Notes: generated by a model not told the origin, from the letters alone. Positions 13,268 to 25,767 are shown, counted from the first letter of the stretch. The stretch: 64,000 nucleotides of DNA from Amaranthus tricolor (GCF_026212465.1 NC_080056.1:12707702-12771701), one strand, 5' to 3'. Program-made: numbers and translations.

Positions 13268-15259
13268 TTAGTGTTGAATTGATTTTATAATGTTCACTAT
13301 TTAAGCAATGCAATTCTAATTTGACATATTTGCTTATTATGATACTACATTGATTAATTTGTTAGTGTTAGGTCTTCTTTTAAAAAAAGTAGTTTTTTTA
13401 TTGACTCTTATATTAAAAAGTGACTTTAGTGCGCTTCAAATGAAGGCTATAAAAAAATCGCATTTTGTAACACGCTTTTATGGGCTCAGGTGCTTTTTGC
13501 TCCTTTTGATCTTTTTATTTTCATTTCTTTACTAATTTGTCTACTACTTTTTGTTGGTTCTTATTCTTATAGTTTACTTCATTTTTTGACTTCTAATTTC
13601 CCTCTTCTTCATTTTTCTTTGCCTTCTTTCTTCTAGAATTTTCATTTTTATTTTCTTATAGGTTTTAAGTTTTCTATTTTCTCGTTTTTGTAACTAATAG
13701 ATAGTGAACAGTTAGACATATTGCTTTTAATGTAGATTTAGATACCCTCTTGTGCTACTTTGCACTATATTATTAGCTTAGCGCAATTAGAAAGAAAGTT
13801 TTAGATCTTTAATGCAATTAAAATATTAATATATTCTTGAATTATTCTATAAGCTTTCGTGCCAGAAGGTGTGCCTCACTTACAAATTTATTTTCTTTTG
13901 TTTGGTCATATGCAAACAAGACGAGAATCCACCAGTTAAAAAAGTGGAAGATTGGAAGTTGAGCATCTTAAAATAGAAAGATGTAGACCAAAATTGATTT
14001 ATAGTAGCATTTGACAATAGATAAAATGTGTTGAACATATGTAAGTATTCGAATATGTTTTTCTTAATTGTAAATCAGAATTGTATAGATCCAAATTTAT
14101 TGGTGACACTTTAACATATTGATAACCCTATAATAATAGGTGTTGATGTTGTAGTTATTATATTGAATATCATATCAATTTTAGCATATTAGTTTTTAGG
14201 TTGCATGTGTTAAAATATGTAACTAAAACCCTCTTTATATTAAATTGGTTATCACTAGGAATCTAACTACTCATTACTTAATTAGTACAATTATTGTAGT
14301 GGTGGTTAAGGTCTCATTGTCTATGCTTTAAATCACATCCTCTTGCATGATTAATTGGCTCCCACTTGTACACTTTCTTTCCCTACTAATGTTCATTTCC
14401 TTAACTAGGTATTCATGGACTTGTTTGGCTCATGGTTTTTGTTCATAATTTGTAATTTTAAGCATAAATTGTATGTATGGTATTTTCCTTTTAATGTATG
14501 AAGATACAAGTGGTGCAACTCTACCATGCCTTATATTTTGGTGTCTCATAACTCTATTTAGGAATGCCTAACTTTTGGTTCCTGTCAAAACTAGTCCAAA
14601 TTTATAGATTAATTTAATGTTTTCACTAATCTATGCATTTAGTTTTATCTTTTTTAATTGTGATTTATTATTTGTAGAGCTAGCTAATCTCCCAAGTCCT
14701 AATTAATTGAAAACTTTTTTTGGGAATATAATATTATTTCTATTGGAGACATAATTTTTAATAACTATCATCTTTGAAGAAGAGATGTGGAAATCAAATA
14801 CATTTTCAAGTTTCTTTACATAGGTATCGAATCCTTTACTATTTAATAGTTTGTTATCTATTTTTTCATAATCTTGCATACACATGAGAAGCTTTGTTCA
14901 AGGTTGATGGTTCATGCATCTTAATTCTTGCAACTTTGCATATTGTAGTCTATAGTATGTAATTTCTCATACTAGCTTCTTAATAATACCAATACGGGTA
15001 TGTATTCTAGTGTCAAACTCGATCATTTAAGGAAAATTTTCCTTTAGTAAAGATCTAACACGAATAGTAATATCATTAAGTATTAAAGATCTGACACGAA
15101 TATTGATATCAGCTTAAGGTTACAAGTAACATACTTTATTTTGTTAGTGATAATAATTTTCCATTATTATTCCAACTTCTCATTATTGACACTCTAATTT
15201 TCCACATTGCATGCGACAAATTTAAAAAGCACAATGATTTTCATTAATTGACCTTGTTA

Positions 15260-15347
15260 CTCCTCCGTCCCGTTAAATCTGCTACGTTACCTCCATAAAT
15301 CTCACTCTGATTTGGGTAATATAGCAAATCCAAATAAATCGAGGGAG
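15260..15347. mobile_element. Short Stowaway (Tc1/mariner) MITE
   Basis: The ends read CTCCTCCGTCCCGTTAAATC and AAATCGAGGGAG, with TA on each side. This is the classical Stowaway terminus. It is only about 88 bp, so probably an internally deleted copy. Confidence 0.75.
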
Positions 15348-15715
15348 TACCCAATAGTCCATGTATGTTAGTTAAGGAGTTGTCTTAATCCTAAGTTGAA
15401 AAATGGCATTATAGTAAGAAAATGTTTGATATGCTATATGATAAAGACCCTTTGTTCTGATAAGTTATATCACCTATACAATAATCAAAATTTTACCCTT
15501 TGCATCAAGAATTAACACTGTATTATGAATGACTAATCATGCTATAATCAATGTATTAAGTAGTGTTTAGCCAGTATGCATTGCTGTCAACCCTATTAAG
15601 GATGTGCATATATTTTAAGTCTAGCAAATCTTTACACTTTCTTTGAAACTTCTTGTTTGTTGAGCCAAAATCTGTCATTTTGAATATGATATATGGGAAT
15701 CATACTGCATTTGAT

Positions 15716-15733
15716 GTATATATATATATATAT
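15716..15733. repeat. Short (TA)n tract
   Basis: About nine TA units inside the presumed leader intron. No function is inferred. Confidence 0.8.
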
Positions 15734-17181
15734 GTTGCTTGTCATGTGTTATCACATGCCCATACTTCATTTGTCTCAGTCCTAGTTTTGTTGTGAAATT
15801 ATTAAATGCTTTTTGTCTATTCTCGATGGTATTAAATATTTATTTTTCTTTGGTTTCAGACTATAATAGACTAGCTACAAGAGAATTACTCGCTAAATAT
15901 TATATCAAGATAAGGTTGCGTACATCTAATTCTAAATCATGCCTATTGAGATTCACTTAATGGTATTAGGGTAATGAAATGTTGGTTGTAACTTGTAATA
16001 ATGTTTAAAAGCGCGCATAAAACATATGTATTATAATTTAGTGATTGGCATAAGAGCAAATGGTGTTAGTTATTGTGCTCATCAATTCATTCTTGTTGAT
16101 TTTTAAGAGTTTAATTAGTACTAATATAAAATTAATGAAAAATCTTTAAAAACCCATGAATTTAGATTAATCTTTTTAGTTATAAGTTGATGTTATCAGA
16201 TGATCTGAGTTTGAAGTGCAAATAGTGTCAGTTTTTAGGCCAATGAGTTCAATCTAGGTTTTCACAATTACCAATTGTCCAATGATTTGAAAGGACACAG
16301 ATCTTTTACTGAAACATGGTACTTGGTTTTGATTATGTACTTATTTTATTAGCAGACAGGGAATGCTTGCTTCTTGGCTTTTCATGTATATGAAAAGCCA
16401 AAGTAATGGGAAATGGGTTGTTTATAAAGTATTGTTTCTAATCTGCTGGCACTTGATTAACTAATAATGAAGATAATATTGACTTTGCAATGTTATCTAA
16501 CCATGATATAGGTACGTCGTTCATACAAATAAGATACCAACTAGTGCAAATTCACGCCGTTTTTAGGGTTTGTTCTCTGTTACTACCGACTACCAACAAC
16601 TAAACGAAACCGAATTGTGAGTGTATATGTGTTGTGCTGAACTGAACTGAACTGAATTGAACCGATAGAATTAGTAGTTGCAGAGAACAGGCCAATAGTC
16701 ACCTATTTGTGCGTTTTTTTCGTTTTCTGTTGATGTAAAAGAGTCAATTTTATGTGCAAGTATACTAGAACGGCTCAACGTGTACAAATATTTGGGTTAA
16801 AAGCTCGGTTAATCTTGATTCGACTTGCTAAAAGTGCAACACTTATTGTACTATTCATCCCCTTCATGGTGTAATATGATTGTTTGAATTTTGGAGTGTG
16901 TTAATAATGTATGCAATAGAATCTTTCGTTTTCAAGGTCTTTTTTGGATAGTAAGTCCAAGAATTACCCCAAGTTTTCTTTGGTATGAAAAACCTAGGAG
17001 CCTTTATTAATGAAACTCTACCTAAACTTTCATAATCTGTCAATTTCTCAAGAAAATGTGAATAAAAAATTGTTTGGCCAGCTTGTTTGTCATTTTATGA
17101 CTTGCTAATCCATAAATTCTGTTCAAACTACAAGTCATTGGCTTGTCCTCTTAATCTTCCTTGTCAAAAGTTCAGTTTTAG

Positions 17182-17266
17182 GCGTGTTTATAGCGCGTGT
17201 ACGAAGACAATATTCGTTCGAATTAAGTGTTCATAGCGTGGCCAAGCAGCTTCAAGTTCTGATAAG
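17182..17266 (+). other. Putative second noncoding leader exon of TPP
   Basis: A TTTTAG acceptor ends at 17181 and a GATAAG/GTAAAA donor sits at 17266/17267. The next acceptor (GTCTTAG) ends at 17357, immediately before the start ATG. The segment contains no ATG, so the leader would have no upstream reading frame. The exon is inferred from splice signals only. Confidence 0.45.
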
Positions 17267-17357
17267 GTAAAAAGTGCATGAATTTCTTTAGCTTAAAATC
17301 CTTTTTATTGCTAAAATCTTGCTAAATTCTGTTTTTCATACTGATTTCTTGTCTTAG

Positions 17358-19835
17358 ATGATCAAAAACAAGCTGATCAAGGTGTCGAATGCGCTAGGAT
17401 TCTTGAGATACTCATCCAACCCGCAAACTCCTGCATTGAATATAAGGAATGAAAGGAGTAGCATGGTGAGACCTGAACCATGTGATCAGAACCCGACAAC
17501 ACCAAATGCTGTCGATACTAACTATGAAGAGTGGTTGGTAAGTTCAAAAAACCCGAAATGATCTTTGTCTATAGTTTCTAGTTTTCGTAGAAATGTGCGT
17601 TACATGTATTGTTGTTGTTGTAGAGTGATCATCCTTCGGCTTTGAACTCATTCCAAAAAATGATGAGCATCGCAAAGGGCAAGAATGTCGTCATGTTTCT
17701 AGATTATGACGGCACACTCTCCCCTATTGTTGATGATCCCGAGTTAGCCTTCATGTCCGATAAGGTAAATAATCTTTAAATGCTTGCATTATACATTCTA
17801 TGCGCGGTTTTTATGACCGTAGAGTTTGTAACATATCTTGGTTTCTATGCAGATGAGATCAGCAGTGTCTGAAGTAGCCAAGCATTTTCCGACAGCAATA
17901 ATTAGTGGCAGGAGTCGAGATAAGGTTAGTGCATTTGGATTCAAATCTTTTTGTTACCCGAAACATTTCATGGGGCGATTCATAATTGTGTTACTAAGAT
18001 GGGTTTTCCATTGTTGTGCTAGGTGTATGATTTCGTAAAGTTGAACGATATCTATTATGCCGGAAGTCATGGTATGGATATCATGACTCCACCCGGGAAG
18101 CACAAGTCTAGTGACGGCAAGTATCAGACTACTCTAGCTGTTGATAAAAAGGTTTGTTTGGTTGTTCTAGCTTTAATTTTTGTATTGTGTATGACATAAT
18201 TTAGTTACTATAAATAGATTATGTTTTGTATGAAATCATGTAGGGTAATGAGGCTAACATCTTTCAACCTGCTCAAGAATTCTTGCCTGAAATTCTTGAG
18301 GTAAGGAAGCCAAACAAGTCTCAAGGAATCACAGCTATTCTTCATTTCAAACATGGTATTTTTCTGATTGTTTTTACCAGATATTTAATGAGTTAGAAGA
18401 AGAAACTAAGGCAATACAAGGAGTCACCGTAGAGGACAATAGATTCTGCATCTCAGTTCACCTTCGTAGGGCAAAAGTAGAGGTAACTCATGTCAAAAGG
18501 ATTTCCTCATCATGTTTAAGAATTGATCAGGCTGCAAACATAGCCCGTGTCAAAAATCTAGGCCAACGCGCTTTTTTGCCTATTTTGGCAAGGCGTTCAA
18601 GCTAGTGTAACATGATTTGCTAGCTAATTCGGTTTTTGAATTCACGATTCGCTGAAATTTGTCCAAGAATAGTCCAATATCGACCATAATTCGCTTTTTT
18701 CGGTTTGTGATTCGCAAGAAGATTAGCGAATCATGTGACCCTAGTTCAGGCCAAATTCGTGGGCGTTTTGGGCTAATCTTGATCATCTAAGATTAAATGT
18801 AACAAACCCATGAATTTTATGAACAAATTTTGTTTGGGTATCTGCAGGATCATTCTCTGGTTAAAGAGAAAGTTAAGTCAATAGTGGCAAAACATAGTGG
18901 CTTTCACCTAACTACAGGTAGAAAGGTAAGATGAAATCCAAACAGTCTCAGAAAGTGAGGAAAATGTTGGTTAAATGGACTTTTGGGTGATTTATAATGC
19001 AAAAATCCATTAATTTAACAGGTTTTGGAGGTAAGACCACCTATAAAATGGAACAAAGGTAATGCCCTTGAATATTTGTTGGACACTCTTGGATTTTCTG
19101 AATCAAGTGATGTCGTTCCTATCTACATTGGAGATGATGCAACTGATGAAGATGCCTTCAAGGTAATTATATTCTTCAAAATCTAACTTCATTTTTCTTT
19201 TTCATTGTGTTCCTTCGACTCGGGTATTAGTGTTAGATACGTGTATATGGAATTTAATTAAGTGTCGTGACTCAAAATTTAATAAATTTGTGGCGGACCC
19301 GAGTGCCCTCCAATGGTCACACATGAGGGCATGCACTAGGCTCAATACATCTTTTAATGATCGTAGTATTTGCTCGCACCAACTATTTTCTGAGTCAGCC
19401 ACCGGGTAATCCTACTAATATATTGATTACTATTTAAGAAAAGGAATGATACTCATTCCCCATGTCTAAAGAAGTGCACAATGATACTTTTCATACAGAA
19501 TTGTTTCATAGTCTTGACTTGTACTCATCAGTCCCTTTGAATTTGCTACATTACGTTTAAAACTCTCATTTGGATTTGCACAATGTACTCAATTCAAAGA
19601 CACATAGCATTTCAATGATCTTACACGAATAGCAAGCATAAACGGAAAATTCCAAACACAGTTGACAGTTATGTATGTTCGAATGATGCAGGTTATACAA
19701 AAAAGAGGGCAAGGATTTCCGATAATAGTATCATTAAAACCGAAACAAACAGCAGCTTCGTACTCTCTGCGCGATCCATCAGAAGTACTAACGTTCCTGT
19801 TAAGATTATCAAAATGGCCAAGAAATTCTTCTTAG
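17358..19835 (+). CDS. TPP: Trehalose-6-phosphate phosphatase
   Basis: The enzyme removes phosphate from trehalose 6-phosphate to give trehalose, controlling the T6P sugar signal. Nine exons join in phase 0: 17358-17537, 17624-17764, 17853-17924, 18023-18151, 18244-18300, 18381-18482, 18848-18925, 19022-19162 and 19692-19835, giving 347 residues. HAD-superfamily motifs are complete: [15 protein letters not shown] (nucleophile Asp87, acid Asp89), [11 protein letters not shown] (from about 125), [10 protein letters not shown] (about 142-151), and [10 protein letters not shown] (290-299). The C-terminus [13 protein letters not shown] is typical of plant class II TPPs. The length is slightly short for the family (about 350-385) because of a brief N-terminal extension. 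The start is the first ATG after an AG acceptor. All introns are GT-AG and no lesion was seen. The paralogue (TPPA-J) cannot be assigned by eye. Confidence 0.95.
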
Positions 19836-20160
19836 TGAAGCTGAGTACGCCAGCCACAACCAGTCAGTTTTTTTTGGTGACTGCTAAGTGAGCTTTGGTA
19901 TTTATATACAACTCAATACATAGTTTGTACATAGCTGTTTCAGTACTGTACTAATACTATATACTATATACTATATACTATATACAGTATACTATCTATT
20001 ATATACTAGTAGTAAAATGATATGAGGAGGGCAAAGTTAGACATCTGAGATTTTGGTTACAAAGTAGTGAATCTTTGGTACCAAACTATATTTCCTAGGT
20101 ATATTTACCAAAGTTTTCTTGGACAATGGCCATATGTTGTATGAGCAAACTTTTGAGCAG
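19836..20160 (+). other. Probable 3' UTR of TPP and downstream spacer
   Basis: No coding potential. A heptamer-like (CTATATA)n run lies at about 19950-20010. The transcript end cannot be placed exactly. Confidence 0.4.
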
Positions 20161-20375
20161 TTAGATTTAATATATTTTTTTTATTTTAACTTTATTTTTT
20201 ATTTTATTTTATTTTTTTATTATAGCAATTAACTTGTAAAAATCGGTCACTTTTTGGGCGATGATGTTCTTGTATAAGTGACCATAAAATTGAGATTATT
20301 CGTGATTAATCAAAAGTTGGGATTATTGTAGAAATATCAATAAAATATTAGATTATTCTAGGTAATTTTTCGTTT
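20160..20375. mobile_element. Partial copy of the 31.6-kb MULE-type MITE
   Basis: The stretch GATTATTCGTGATTAATC at about 20296, and TAGATTATTCTAGGTAA at its end, match the right arm of the element at 31606-32042 in order and orientation (also the GGGATTATT and internal ATTATAG blocks). The left arm is not recognisable, so it is a degraded or truncated copy. Confidence 0.55.
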
Positions 20376-20911
20376 AAATATCTACGTTCTACTTAAGATA
20401 GTCACTTTTAGTTGTTTAATATTTACCATGTCATTTTAAATATCATAATTGATACTTTAGATATAAAACACACACATTTTAATTGTTTCATAAAACCAAT
20501 TTGAATTTATCTCACTATAACACGATTTCATGCAAAGCTGCTTATTAAAAAAGAGTATCTTAAGTATGAAAGTAGACTTTTTCAATAACTTATTAGGGCT
20601 ATTCAACCCAATTTAAAATTATCTTACGATTAAGACTATCCTAAATTAAAATTTGTGTTTTATGTTTAAATTATCGACGTCACTTATTTTTTTTTTCCTG
20701 TGTCCACCACTGGCTATACTAAGAGGTGATCTAGTAATTAATCATCAAATCCACATACAATATATCAGTAAAGCAACAAAGTAAGTAATTAAATTGTTCT
20801 ACTCCATATAAAATAGGTCCAACTCTAATCATTTCTTAATATTCTACCACCAACAATCAACACAAATTTAACAAAATAAACAAATCAACAATGTGTCAAT
20901 TTAAGAATTCG
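20376..20911. other. AT-rich spacer, nothing recognised
   Basis: No reading frame, element terminus or RNA gene could be supported in this stretch between the MITE fragment and the SINE-like repeats. Confidence 0.5.
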
Positions 20912-21091
20912 GAGTTGGTATAATAGTTGAAGGGATAATATTTCACCCTTGGGATAAGGTTTCTATTGTCACCTCATATAGAAAGAATACCAGTAAAAAA
21001 TTAAAATCAACGAGTGAGAAATTAGGAACATAGCCTTTTAGTGTCTTTATCTTTGATAACGTTGTCAACTGACAGCATTTAACATATATAC
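20912..21091 (+). repeat. SINE-like repeat, copy 1
   Basis: This 180-bp unit is repeated at 21118-21297, a shift of about 206 bp. It begins with a tRNA A-box-like GTTGGTATAATAGTTGAAGG, followed about 40 bases on by a weak B-box-like region (AAGGTTTCTATTGTCACC). The order suits a tRNA-derived SINE. No poly-A or poly-T tail or flanking duplication is clear. Confidence 0.5.
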
Positions 21092-21117
21092 AAGCTCATA
21101 TTCAATACCATACTGAT

Positions 21118-21297
21118 AAGTTGGTATAATAGCTAAAGGCATAGTGTTTCACCCTTGTGATAAGGGTTCGATTGTCACCTCATACAGAAAGGATACCAGC
21201 AGAAAATTTAAATCAACGAGTGAGAAATTAGGAACATAGCCTTTTAGTGTCTTCATCTTCGATAATGTTGTCAGCTGATAACATTTGACATATATAC
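21118..21297 (+). repeat. SINE-like repeat, copy 2
   Basis: Direct repeat of 20912-21091. Its B-box-like word is better preserved (GGGTTCGATTGTCACC, close to the canonical GGTTCGANNCC). It ends in ACATATATACACACAC, a short CA microsatellite. The downstream half (GAGTGAGAAATTAGGAACAT) is almost identical in both copies. Confidence 0.55.
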
Positions 21298-21343
21298 ACA
21301 CACACACACAAATATATACAAATTTGTAGTATGATACATACGC

Positions 21344-22240
21344 TCAATAAATACATAAGTCCATCAAAATATATACAAAACTAAGACCCTCTTCCACCCT
21401 ATCCAGCTGTGATGGCTTTTTACGCATCCTATAATAGTAGGATGTGTTTGTGTGTCGCTCAAGGAGGGGTGGTGACTGGTACTGAGATGGCCCAGCCTGC
21501 AAGGTCCTCATACCATGTTTGGGGTAGGATAAATCCACCTCCTCCAAATGAACGTCATGAGGAGGATACGAGACTTGGACCTTGCTGGTCGCCGGTGAAG
21601 CCTCCTCAGCCATTTCCAGTATGAAGTGCTGGAACTGTGTGCCAAGAAGCATGCCCTACGCAATCTCTTGTACGGACTGCTCATGGCTAGATTAGATGAT
21701 GGCTGCCACACCCTGTGCCTGCAACAATTAAAAGTTAGATTAATATTATATTATGAAAGTTGTAGTTGTAACCAATTAAACATGAAAGGATACTTACGAA
21801 TTGGGTCATCATTAGCGCGACATGAGCATACTGGGACGCAACTACAAAACCTCGTAGTGTCATCCATCACCGAGTGATGGAGAGGAGCCACGGCATGTAA
21901 TCAGCAGTGGTAGATGATGCGCCAGTATAATCGATGAAGCACCTTGAGCTAGCAGCTCCAGCCTGTGATCCCAACGAGCCATATGGCGTCTGTTGATCTC
22001 GCTTTAGTCCTTAGGAGCCTGACCCTTACGAGACGTGAGGTGCAATTCTACCTCAGTGTCATCAGATGGTGGGATGCCCTGTATATCTCGAATTGGCGCA
22101 TTACACGCTCGGGTAGATGTACTTCGACAATGTTGAAGCATATCAGTGGCACAAAAGCACTCCCCACCCCTGTCTGTTTCCCCGAGTGCTGAGGCAAGGT
22201 AGCATATGCCTCAACGAGATACGGGTCCCATCGAAACTAC
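21344..22240 (-). pseudogene. Plant mobile domain (PMD / MAIN-like) protein fragment, degraded
   Basis: On the minus strand a domain can be followed with frame changes: FRWDPYLVEAYATLP at about 22237, then VPLICFNIVEVHLPERVMRQ at about 22145-22080, then WDHRLELLAQGAS, then DYMPWLLSIT, then a tail from 21652 to 21344. The LICFNIVExHxPERVMRQF signature is the hallmark of the PMD/aminotransferase-like family carried by many plant MULE and gypsy elements. Stops and frameshifts interrupt it (for example after MTLR and after SITR). The MuDR-like N-terminus at 22260-22789 lies directly upstream on the same strand. Function of PMD proteins in plants (silencing, development) is known for MAIN/MAIL1, but this copy looks dead. 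Confidence 0.75.
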
Positions 22241-22259
22241 AAGTTAATAAGTCATTAAT

Positions 22260-22789
22260 AAATTACCATAGTTAGTGGCTAGGGCATCCTCATCCACATC
22301 TACATCTTCCTTTGAAGGATCATCAACTAGCTCATTACTGTCATTACCATTATCCCAAGGTACCACCTTATAACTTTCTTCTAAATTAACAGTTGCATCA
22401 TTTGGGACTTGCATTCGAGGGGATTCGAAAGGAATACAAGATGGGGAAGGAACAAAGAGATTTTGAGTTTTTTTTAGTTAAATAGGCATAGGCGCAGGAG
22501 AAGGATTAGAAGTAACATTTACAACTTGATTGACTTGGGATACCTCTTCTACGTATAACTCCAAAGAAGGAATAGATGTAGACTTTGAATGCTCCCACAT
22601 AGCATCTATATAATTATCATCCTCAACCGAATAGGATAACACTTGTCCACTCATGTTGTATTTAAAACATATATTTACAATACTCCGTATGATGTCAATT
22701 CCAATCTTAGAACATATAAGAAGTTTAAATGCATTCAAATCCATATTCAAGTTGCATACAAATAATTTACGTTTAACCCCAACACACAT
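22260..22789 (-). pseudogene. MuDR/MULE transposase N-terminal region fragment
   Basis: Reads as a short basic start, an amphipathic block with DIIRSIVNICFKYNMSG, then SVEDDNYIDAMWEHSK and LELYVEE. This order (Ile-rich helix, then V-D-D-x-D-I-x-M, then x-L-Y-V-E) is the usual N-terminal region of plant MuDR-like transposases. A stop follows PAPMPI at 22478-22480, but the same frame continues with acidic sequence (NDSNELVDDPSKEDVDVDE) to about 22260. The transposase catalytic core and SWIM finger are absent; the PMD fragment follows instead. Confidence 0.65.
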
Positions 22790-23720
22790 AACATTGCTAC
22801 CACTTGTTCGAATTGAACTATTCTAAAAACATGCAATAGTCACACAAAATGATGTCATTTCTACATGAATATATACGAAATCAACATCATCACCAAGTTC
22901 ATTCACGAAAATAAAGTGAACAACCTTATAGCATTATCAAAAAGTACAACATTATACATAATACATAAGTACATAAAAGTATCCACAAACTTAAACTCCA
23001 AAATAACATCATCAAATAACAATATCAACATTACCAATATACTTATAGAAAGTACATTTACCAAAATAACTTTATAATACTTTAAACAAGTATAACAACT
23101 ATAACATTACAACACATTATTAAACATAAACTATGCTCATAGTAACACATTATAACAATTTAAGTAAGTTAATTCATCATGAAGTTAACCATAAACTATG
23201 CATAAAAGTTAACTAAGTTAATTCATAAGAAGATCAAAACTCAAAAATATGCACAAATAAATACAAATCCAATTATACATACCTTAATCAAGCTAATATG
23301 ACCTAAACGAGTAGTAAATGCACAATCAACAACCTGCATTTGAACACATAAATTTACATAAACCCTAATTTTCGAATTAAAAAACAAAAAAAAAAAAGAA
23401 ATTTATACCTTAGACAACTCCAAGTATATGCTAGACCACTTTACTAGTGTTGGATTGGAAGAGGGAGGGATTAATTGAAGGTTTAAAGGTGTTTTAATGA
23501 AGGAAAATAAGAGAGAATGTGTCGACTGATTTTTAGGGTTTAGTGGAATTGGGGGGAAATGAGGAAGATAGGGAAAGCTGCAAATTTTAGAACGCATTTG
23601 TTTGCTACTATTAACAACGAATAAAGACTGCAAGTCAAAATTAGTCAAAGTCTTTGTTCGCTGTTAGTAACAACGAACAAACTCATTGAGTAATTTTGAC
23701 CTTCAGTCTAACAACGAACA
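22790..23720 (-). other. Presumed 5' part of the MULE relic, non-coding
   Basis: AT-rich sequence with no coding exon seen. At 23640-23690 a palindromic module, TTTGTTCGCTGTTAGTAACA followed by ACGAAC, resembles the GTTACTAACAGC modules of the fold-back element at 25240-25767. A clear terminal inverted repeat for the MULE was not found. Confidence 0.35.
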
Positions 23721-23841
23721 ATAACAAGGCACATGTTTGGATAAAAATTGCTTACTTTGGGAAATATTTTTGTGCATTGCTTATTACGCGACTTTTTAAT
23801 ATTTTTTTTCTTGTTTCTTTCAAATTTTCAAGTATCAACAA

Positions 23842-24497
23842 ATCTTGTGAGAGACCGTCTCATATTGAGACCATTCATATGGGTTGATCTAAAAGTCAAA
23901 AATAAAAAAAAAAAAAAAAAAAAACCACAATTATAAAATTATAAAATAAAAATTCAATTTCGACCTCAAAAGTATAAATCCCGACATCAAAATGATTAAT
24001 TTCAATTTAAAGTATCCCTTAAATAGATCAATAAAAATAAAAAAAATATATAATTTTGACCTAAAAGTGATTAATCTTGACATTAAAGTGATCAATTTTT
24101 ACTTACAAATTTATGACCTTAAATGGATCAATTATTTTAAATTCTTCAATTTTGACAGTAAAGTGATCAATTTAGACCTTAAGATGATAAATTGCATATA
24201 AATTGATCAATTATAACTTTAAAAGAAATCAATAAAAAAATATCAATATTGATCTAAAAGTTATCAATTTCTACTTACAAGTTTATAACCTTAAATGAAT
24301 CAATTTTTTTTAAGTCTTTAATTTCGACGTTAAAGTGATCAATTATATATAAAATTATCTATCATAACTTATCAATTTTGATATTAAAAGTATCAATTAT
24401 GACCTGAAATAGATCAATTACTGATCGTATATTGAAAAAAAACTATAATTCAGCCGAGTGATCTTTGCTCTCAATATGAGACGATTGTTCGCAAGAT
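23842..24497. mobile_element. MITE-like element with about 27-bp terminal inverted repeats
   Basis: The left end, ATCTTGTGAGAGACCGTCTC then ATATTGAGA, is repeated inverted at the right (TCTCAATATGAGACG then CGCAAGAT at 24470-24497). The inside consists of loosely repeated words such as GATCAATTTTGAC and CTTAAATGGATCAATT. No target duplication could be fixed, so the superfamily is open. Similar GAGACCGTCTC-ended repeats are, as far as I recall, common in Amaranthaceae genomes. Confidence 0.6.
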
Positions 24498-25230
24498 CTG
24501 CTGATGGTTATGACATTAGCCTTTAACACTGTTCAAGAGAGCGTGATTATTGATTACTAGTATAGAAACTTGTGCAATATACGAATTTGTTAATATAAAA
24601 GTATATATAATAAAAATAAATTTTAAATAGAGATGCAATTACATGTTAAAATGTTATCAATATAAAATTATAATATTTTTTATAAAATAGATAGAAAATT
24701 TTAGAAAATATTGTGTTTTAATGAAAAAATATGGTTGTCAATATAAGTATCAATTAAAGTTCTCATACTTTATAAGACAAATATTGGTAATCTTCCTACT
24801 ACGTTATCGTAGCGTTTTTTGTCATTCTCAAAATAATTTGTAATTATCATGTATCTTAATTTTCTTGATAAAATATTTTAGAAATTAAAATTTTAATCAA
24901 GAAACTTTATTAATTAGCATATACTTCTACATAAAATAACAAATATATATTCTAAGAAACTTTAATTGAAAATCTTATGTAGCTTTTAAATTCAAAAATT
25001 TAATACAAAGAAAATATATCTAATTACAATACACTACTCAGATATTAAGAAATAAGTTAATGTTAACTTTGGTAAGACTTATTTCATATAACAAATCACT
25101 ATAAGAACGACATGTGTAATTTTACAGTCTTTTTATTAAATTGTATGATATGATATGATATGATGTTTATACACGGTGGCATTGCATGAGTTTATAATCC
25201 AATCGAGGAATTCAATGTATCTGCAATATG
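24498..25230. other. AT-rich spacer, nothing recognised
   Basis: No gene or element ends supported. A TTGTATGATATGATATG stretch near 25139-25160 is related to the repeat unit at the left edge of the window. Confidence 0.5.
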
Positions 25231-25239
25231 ATTTAGGTT

Positions 25240-25391
25240 AGAAAATTTGAAAAAATAAGATGTTTTAACAACTTAATTCTAAAAATAAGCTTCGTGAAAA
25301 CTTTATTTTCAAAATAAGCGTCCGTACATCCCAACTTAGGCTTGGTGAAAGTCATTGTTACTAACAGCGACTTAAAAAAAATAAATAATAA

Positions 25392-25460
<69 letters not shown>

Positions 25461-25767
25461 TAGTAAAGCCTCAAGTCGGTGTTACTAACAGCGACTTTAA
25501 GGTTAATGGTCAACTCCTTAATCTCGTAGGTTGGAATGAGGAAGTAACTGAGAGCTGAAAACTTAAAACGCATTAAGTCGCTGTTACTAACAGCGACTTA
25601 AAAAAATTATTTTATTTTTTTTATTTATTTTTTAAGTCGTTGTTAGTAATAGCGACTTTCACCAAGCCTAGGTTGGGATATACAAATGCTTATTATAGGA
25701 ATAAAATTTTTACAAAGCTTATTTTTATAATTAAGCTGTTAAAATATCTTATTTTATTCAAATTTTC
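25240..25767. mobile_element. Fold-back element with about 140-bp inverted arms (MULE-like)
   Basis: The left arm (about 25240-25374) and right arm (about 25634-25767) are inverted copies, sharing GAAAATTTGAA, TAAGAT, AAAAATAAGCTT and CCTAGGCTTGGTGAAAGTC-like words. Flanks are ATTTAGGTT (25231-25239) and ATTTAGGTG (25768-25776), an 8-of-9 match that suits the 9-bp duplication of Mutator-type elements. The centre holds palindromic modules built on AAGTCGCTGTTACTAACAGC followed by GACTT, and an (ATA)n array at 25392-25461. No coding capacity. Confidence 0.75.
25392..25461. repeat. (ATA)n microsatellite inside the fold-back element
   Basis: About 23 uninterrupted AAT units between the left arm and the central palindromes. 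Probably expanded after insertion. Confidence 0.95.
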
